10,014 nt of DNA, taken from Bacteroidota bacterium (GTDB lineage Bacteria > Bacteroidota > Ignavibacteria > SZUA-365 > JAADGX01). The notes beneath the pieces were generated by a model, which saw only the letters and a program-made list of their open reading frames with translations, was not told where the DNA came from and did not search any database. Numbering within the stretch: the first letter of the stretch is position 1; the number at the start of each line of letters is the position of its first letter. Below, in pieces: positions 7,707 to 10,014 of this stretch. The DNA lies in NCBI GenBank assembly GCA_024276335.1, contig JAJRXL010000268.1, positions 1 through 10,014 of the forward strand. The letters run 5' to 3'. The translations under genes and the position numbers were made by a program.

Positions 7707-9275
7707 TTACTTCGCGTACGCGATGGATCGCTTCTCACGGATCACCGTCACCTTGATCTGACCGGGATATTCCATTTCCTGCTGGATCTTCGCCGCGATG
7801 TCCGCGGCCAATTGGTCCGCCATGACGTCGTCAACCCGGTCGTGCTCCACGATCACGCGCACTTCCCGGCCGGCCTGGATGGCGTACGTTTTGGTCACGC
7901 CCTCGAAGGATTGTGCCAGCTTCTCCAGTTTCTCCAGGCGTTTGACGTACCCTTCGAGGGATTCCCGGCGGGCCCCGGGCCTTGCGCCGCTGATGGCGTC
8001 CGCCGCCTGGACGAGAGCGGCGTACGGCGAAAGCATTTCGATATCCTCATGATGCGACCCGACCGCGTTTACCACCACTTTGTTTTCTCGAAAACGCTTG
8101 GTGACATCGTAGCCGATCAGGGCATGCGGCCCTTCCGTGTTACGATCCACGCATTTCCCGATATCGTGCAGCAGTCCACAACGCTTGGCCAACACCGGGT
8201 CGAGATCGAGTTCGGCCGCCATGATTCCGCAAAGCCACGATACCTCGATCGAATGCTGGAGCAGGTTCTGGCCATAGCTGGAACGGTATTTCATCTTGCC
8301 GATCATCTTGATCAACTCGGGGTGGATCCCGTGAAGACCGATATCGAGCATGGTGTTCTCGCCGATCCTGAAGATCTCTTCCTCGAGTTCCTCGCGTGTC
8401 TTTTGCACGACTTCCTCGATACGGGCCGGGTGTATCCTGCCATCGGCAATCAGGGTTTCCAGCGCGATGCGAGCCACCTCCCTGCGGAAGGGATCGAAGC
8501 CGGAGAGGATCACTGCTTCCGGCGTATCGTCAACGATCACGTCGATGCCCGTTGCAGCTTCGAAGGCCCGGATATTCCTCCCTTCGCGACCGATAATCCT
8601 TCCCTTCATTTCGTCGTTCTGAATGTTCAACACGCTGACGGTTGTTTCCACGGAATGATCGGAGGCGGTGCGCTGGATGGATTGAATGATCAATTTCCGG
8701 GCTTCTTTTTTCACGTTGGCTTTCAGCTCGTCGCGGATTTCTTTCAGCTTTTGTGCCGCTTCCAGCTTGGCCGCATCGACCATGTTATCCATGAGAATCT
8801 TCTTTGCTTCTTCCATGGACAGTCCCGAGACTTGTTCGAGTCGCTGGTTTTCCTGCTCGATCAGCTTCTTGTACTCCTCGTGCCTTTCAGTGAGTAATTG
8901 TTCTCGCTTCCGGAGTTTCGATTCCAGGGCTTGAAGCTCGGCTTCCTTCTTGGTGATGAGATCGAGTTTCTTGTCAAGATTTTCCTCGCGGGCCAGGAGC
9001 TGTTTTTCAAAGGCGTGCAACTTGTTTCTTTGGCGCTGGAGCTCGCGGTCGTGCTTTTGCTTGCGAGAATACCATTCATCCTTGACCTCGATCAGTTTTT
9101 CGCGTTTGAGGTTTTCCGCTTCCTTTTGCGCGTCGGCGATTATTTTTTCCGCTTGTTTTTCCGCGGAATCGATTTTGCCTTGGCTTGATTTCTGGTTGAG
9201 ATACCATCCCAGGTAGAGGAATATCCCGCACAGAAAAACCACGATAGGCACTAAAACGTATATTTCCATTTCCAT
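7707..9275 (-). CDS. rny: Ribonuclease Y
   Basis: A 522-residue protein, matching the usual RNase Y length. It is a membrane-anchored endoribonuclease that starts mRNA decay. Domains in order: a single N-terminal transmembrane helix (about 6-25, IYVLVPIVVFLCGIFLYLGW), a long charged coiled coil (about 30-200), a KH RNA-binding domain (about 215-280) with its GxxG loop IIGREGRN (227-234), and an HD metal-dependent phosphohydrolase domain (about 335-435). The HD ligands are H341 in 'LLQHSIEVS', the H370-D371 pair in 'LLHDIGK', and D426 in 'AADAISGARPGARRESLE', and the family-typical C-terminal domain follows. The ATG at 9275 is supported by GGAGG nine bases upstream; the ATG two codons later is too far from it. 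The gene follows the structured RNA directly, so its transcription must start within or read through that element. Confidence 0.98.
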   Translation of the reverse strand: MEMEIYVLVPIVVFLCGIFLYLGWYLNQKSSQGKIDSAEKQAEKIIADAQKEAENLKREKLIEVKDEWYSRKQKHDRELQRQRNKLHAFEKQLLAREENLDKKLDLITKKEAELQALESKLRKREQLLTERHEEYKKLIEQENQRLEQVSGLSMEEAKKILMDNMVDAAKLEAAQKLKEIRDELKANVKKEARKLIIQSIQRTASDHSVETTVSVLNIQNDEMKGRIIGREGRNIRAFEAATGIDVIVDDTPEAVILSGFDPFRREVARIALETLIADGRIHPARIEEVVQKTREELEEEIFRIGENTMLDIGLHGIHPELIKMIGKMKYRSSYGQNLLQHSIEVSWLCGIMAAELDLDPVLAKRCGLLHDIGKCVDRNTEGPHALIGYDVTKRFRENKVVVNAVGSHHEDIEMLSPYAALVQAADAISGARPGARRESLEGYVKRLEKLEKLAQSFEGVTKTYAIQAGREVRVIVEHDRVDDVMADQLAADIAAKIQQEMEYPGQIKVTVIREKRSIAYAK

Positions 9276-9284
9276 GTAAACAAT

Positions 9285-9289
9285 CCTCC
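9285..9289 (-). promoter_or_regulatory. Ribosome binding site of rny
   Basis: Minus-strand GGAGG lies nine bases before the ATG at 9275 and decides between that ATG and the one two codons later. It is separated from the RNA's closing stem only by the run of U residues, so terminator and RBS are effectively contiguous. Confidence 0.8.
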
Positions 9290-9308
9290 AAAAAAAGCCC
9301 GCACCTCG
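9290..9308 (-). terminator. Terminator-like 3' end of the structured RNA
   Basis: Minus-strand CGAGGTGCGGG (9308-9298) is followed by C and seven T residues (9296-9290). Its perfect 11-base partner CCCGCACCTCG is about 200 nt upstream (9514-9504). The GC-rich helix plus U tract resembles an intrinsic terminator formed by the RNA's own closing stem. I see no good short local hairpin, so termination would need the long-range fold. Confidence 0.6.
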
Positions 9309-9514
9309 AAACCAAAATTACTCGGGTATAAAAAGAACCCTCTTTTGATACAGTGGGTAAATGCCTGTGCATTTCTTGAATCCTCTGTCCCGTATCCAAC
9401 CGGAATTTCATCTTGCGATGAACTGAGGCCTGCAATTAATGCACAGAGTCAGATTCCCATTTTATTTAATGTGTGGTTCTCTTTATCGCGTGTAACTCTG
9501 GCCCGAGGTGCGGG
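9291..9514 (-). ncRNA. ssrS: Structured non-coding RNA, candidate 6S RNA
   Basis: The region between zapA and rny folds by eye into a 6S-like rod of about 224 nt. The closing stem has three helices: 9504-9514 with 9298-9308 (11 perfect pairs), 9492-9501 with 9312-9321 (10 pairs, two G-U), and 9475-9486 with 9328-9339 (12 pairs, one G-U). A large bubble follows. Its 5' strand is A/U-rich (9457-9474); its 3' strand (9340-9377) holds a small hairpin (9359-9364 with 9369-9374). An apical stem (9452-9456 with 9378-9382, and 9443-9448 with 9383-9388) leads to a GCAA-tetraloop hairpin (9407-9422). In the family, this shape mimics an open promoter and binds the RNA polymerase holoenzyme, and 6S genes are often next to zapA. 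No long ORF or coding signal explains the region. The exact 5' end and promoter are not evident, and processing from a zapA transcript is possible. The class is inferred from structure and context, not sequence identity. Confidence 0.7.
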
Positions 9515-9540
9515 AAATCGTTTACAGCGCTTTCTGCGTT

Positions 9541-9831
9541 CTACGTCGTTCCTTCCAAGCTTTTATCAAGGATGGTCATTGCTTTTTTGATTTTTTCCTC
9601 GATAGGTGCAATCGCATTCTGTTTATCGGCTTGTTCCTTGAACAGGGTCTCCGTGATGTTGAGAGCCGTGAGTACGGCCAGCGTGATCGGGGGCTGGTCG
9701 GGAATTTTCCCGTGAATATCGGACATCATAGAATCAATGAGCCCCGCCGCCTGGCGCGTGAGATTCTCGTCATCAACCTTCAGCGGATACTCAGTTCCAT
9801 AAATGCGTACGCGAATGCTTTTTTGTTCCAT
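9541..9831 (-). CDS. zapA: Cell division protein ZapA
   Basis: A 96-residue protein of typical ZapA length. The N-terminal part 'SIRVRIYGTEYPLKVDDENL' matches the family's 'V-I-G-EY-L' beta-rich head. It is followed by a helix with 'RQAAGLIDSMMSDI' and then the conserved 'ITLAVLTALNITETLF', leading into a C-terminal coiled-coil helix used for dimer and tetramer formation. ZapA binds FtsZ in the cytoplasm and promotes bundling of its filaments at the division site. The start ATG at 9831 has only a weak purine-rich stretch upstream. The gene is 74 bp downstream of a small charged, helical ORF and directly upstream of the structured RNA, an order that supports both the ZapA call and the 6S call. 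Confidence 0.93.
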   Translation of the reverse strand: MEQKSIRVRIYGTEYPLKVDDENLTRQAAGLIDSMMSDIHGKIPDQPPITLAVLTALNITETLFKEQADKQNAIAPIEEKIKKAMTILDKSLEGTT

Positions 9832-9905
9832 CGGTGTCTCGCTTAGGATGCAGAATCAGTAGAACTGTTTACAGCCATTCGGTAACACGAGGAAGCTGCC
9901 CAACC

Positions 9906-10014
9906 TCAAAGGTGCGCATTGATGCGTGCCAAGAGCATGTTTACACGCTGTTCGAGTTCCTCGCGCTCCTCTTTGGTCAGAATGACAGCCCCATCCGGAA
10001 GGCCTGTTTGGGTA
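9906..10014 (-). CDS. C-terminal end of a small charged helical protein, function unknown
   Basis: An open frame enters from the high-coordinate edge and ends at TGA (9906-9908), giving 35 visible residues. They read TQTGLPDGAVILTKEE followed by REELEQRVNMLLARINAHL. The end is a charged amphipathic helix with leucines at heptad-like spacing, suggesting a short coiled coil. The start lies outside the window. Small coiled-coil proteins are found upstream of zapA in several lineages and sometimes resemble the ZapB or FtsB types. That is only a contextual hint, because the segment is too short to assign a family. The frame is supported by its protein-like composition, but its full length is unknown. 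Confidence 0.6.
   Translation of the reverse strand, partial: TQTGLPDGAVILTKEEREELEQRVNMLLARINAHL

Noticed and set aside
7353..8897. Long plus-strand open frame of about 514 codons opposite rny and coaE
   Set aside because: It mirrors the coiled-coil, KH and HD coding sequence of RNase Y, is rich in H, F, L and D as expected for an antisense frame, and shows no family motif.
9515..9560. Possible promoter for the structured RNA near the end of zapA
   Set aside because: TGTAAA and TTGGAA elements are present but their spacing is about 26 bases, far from a usable promoter, so no promoter is called.
9832..9905. Gap upstream of zapA examined for tRNA, hairpin or promoter
   Set aside because: Only stems of three or four pairs and no well-spaced promoter hexamers are visible.

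Overview
The window carries ten genes, two of them cut by the window edges. All lie on the minus strand, so transcription runs from high to low coordinates. The set (TonB-dependent receptor with a carboxypeptidase-regulatory-like N-terminal domain, RNase Y, ZapA, NadB, XseA/XseB/Dxs) suggests a Gram-negative bacterium of the Bacteroidota/Chlorobiota/Ignavibacteriota/Rhodothermota (FCB) assemblage, with GC near 50 percent by eye. Strong Shine-Dalgarno sites before rny and nadB argue against a typical SD-poor Bacteroidia genome. The placement is inference; no marker gene fixes it.

Layout in transcription order: the C-terminal end of a small charged, helical protein (9906-10014); zapA (9541-9831); a highly structured non-coding RNA that I read as a 6S RNA (SsrS) candidate (about 9291-9514); rny (7707-9275); coaE (7065-7673); a class III aminotransferase, probably argD (5890-7068); nadB (4194-5798); a TonB-dependent outer-membrane receptor (1575-4139); xseA (359-1570); xseB (117-359); and the first 35 codons of dxs (1-105).

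Most genes are packed tightly. The coaE stop and aminotransferase start overlap as ATGA, xseA and xseB overlap as TAATG, four bases separate the receptor from xseA, and eleven separate xseB from dxs. The wider gaps are before nadB (91 bp, with a weak promoter candidate and a very good RBS), before the receptor (54 bp), before zapA (74 bp) and between zapA and rny (265 bp). The last is the only sizeable gap and holds the structured RNA.

Functionally this is a housekeeping neighbourhood: cell division (ZapA), global transcription control (6S candidate), RNA decay (RNase Y), cofactor synthesis (CoA by CoaE, NAD by NadB), amino-acid metabolism (aminotransferase), DNA repair (exonuclease VII) and isoprenoid precursors (Dxs). 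The receptor, of unknown substrate, is the one gene that does not obviously belong. I see no defence system, prophage, IS element or CRISPR array. The most interesting signal is the RNA between zapA and rny, whose two ends pair over about 220 nt and whose terminator abuts the rny ribosome binding site.
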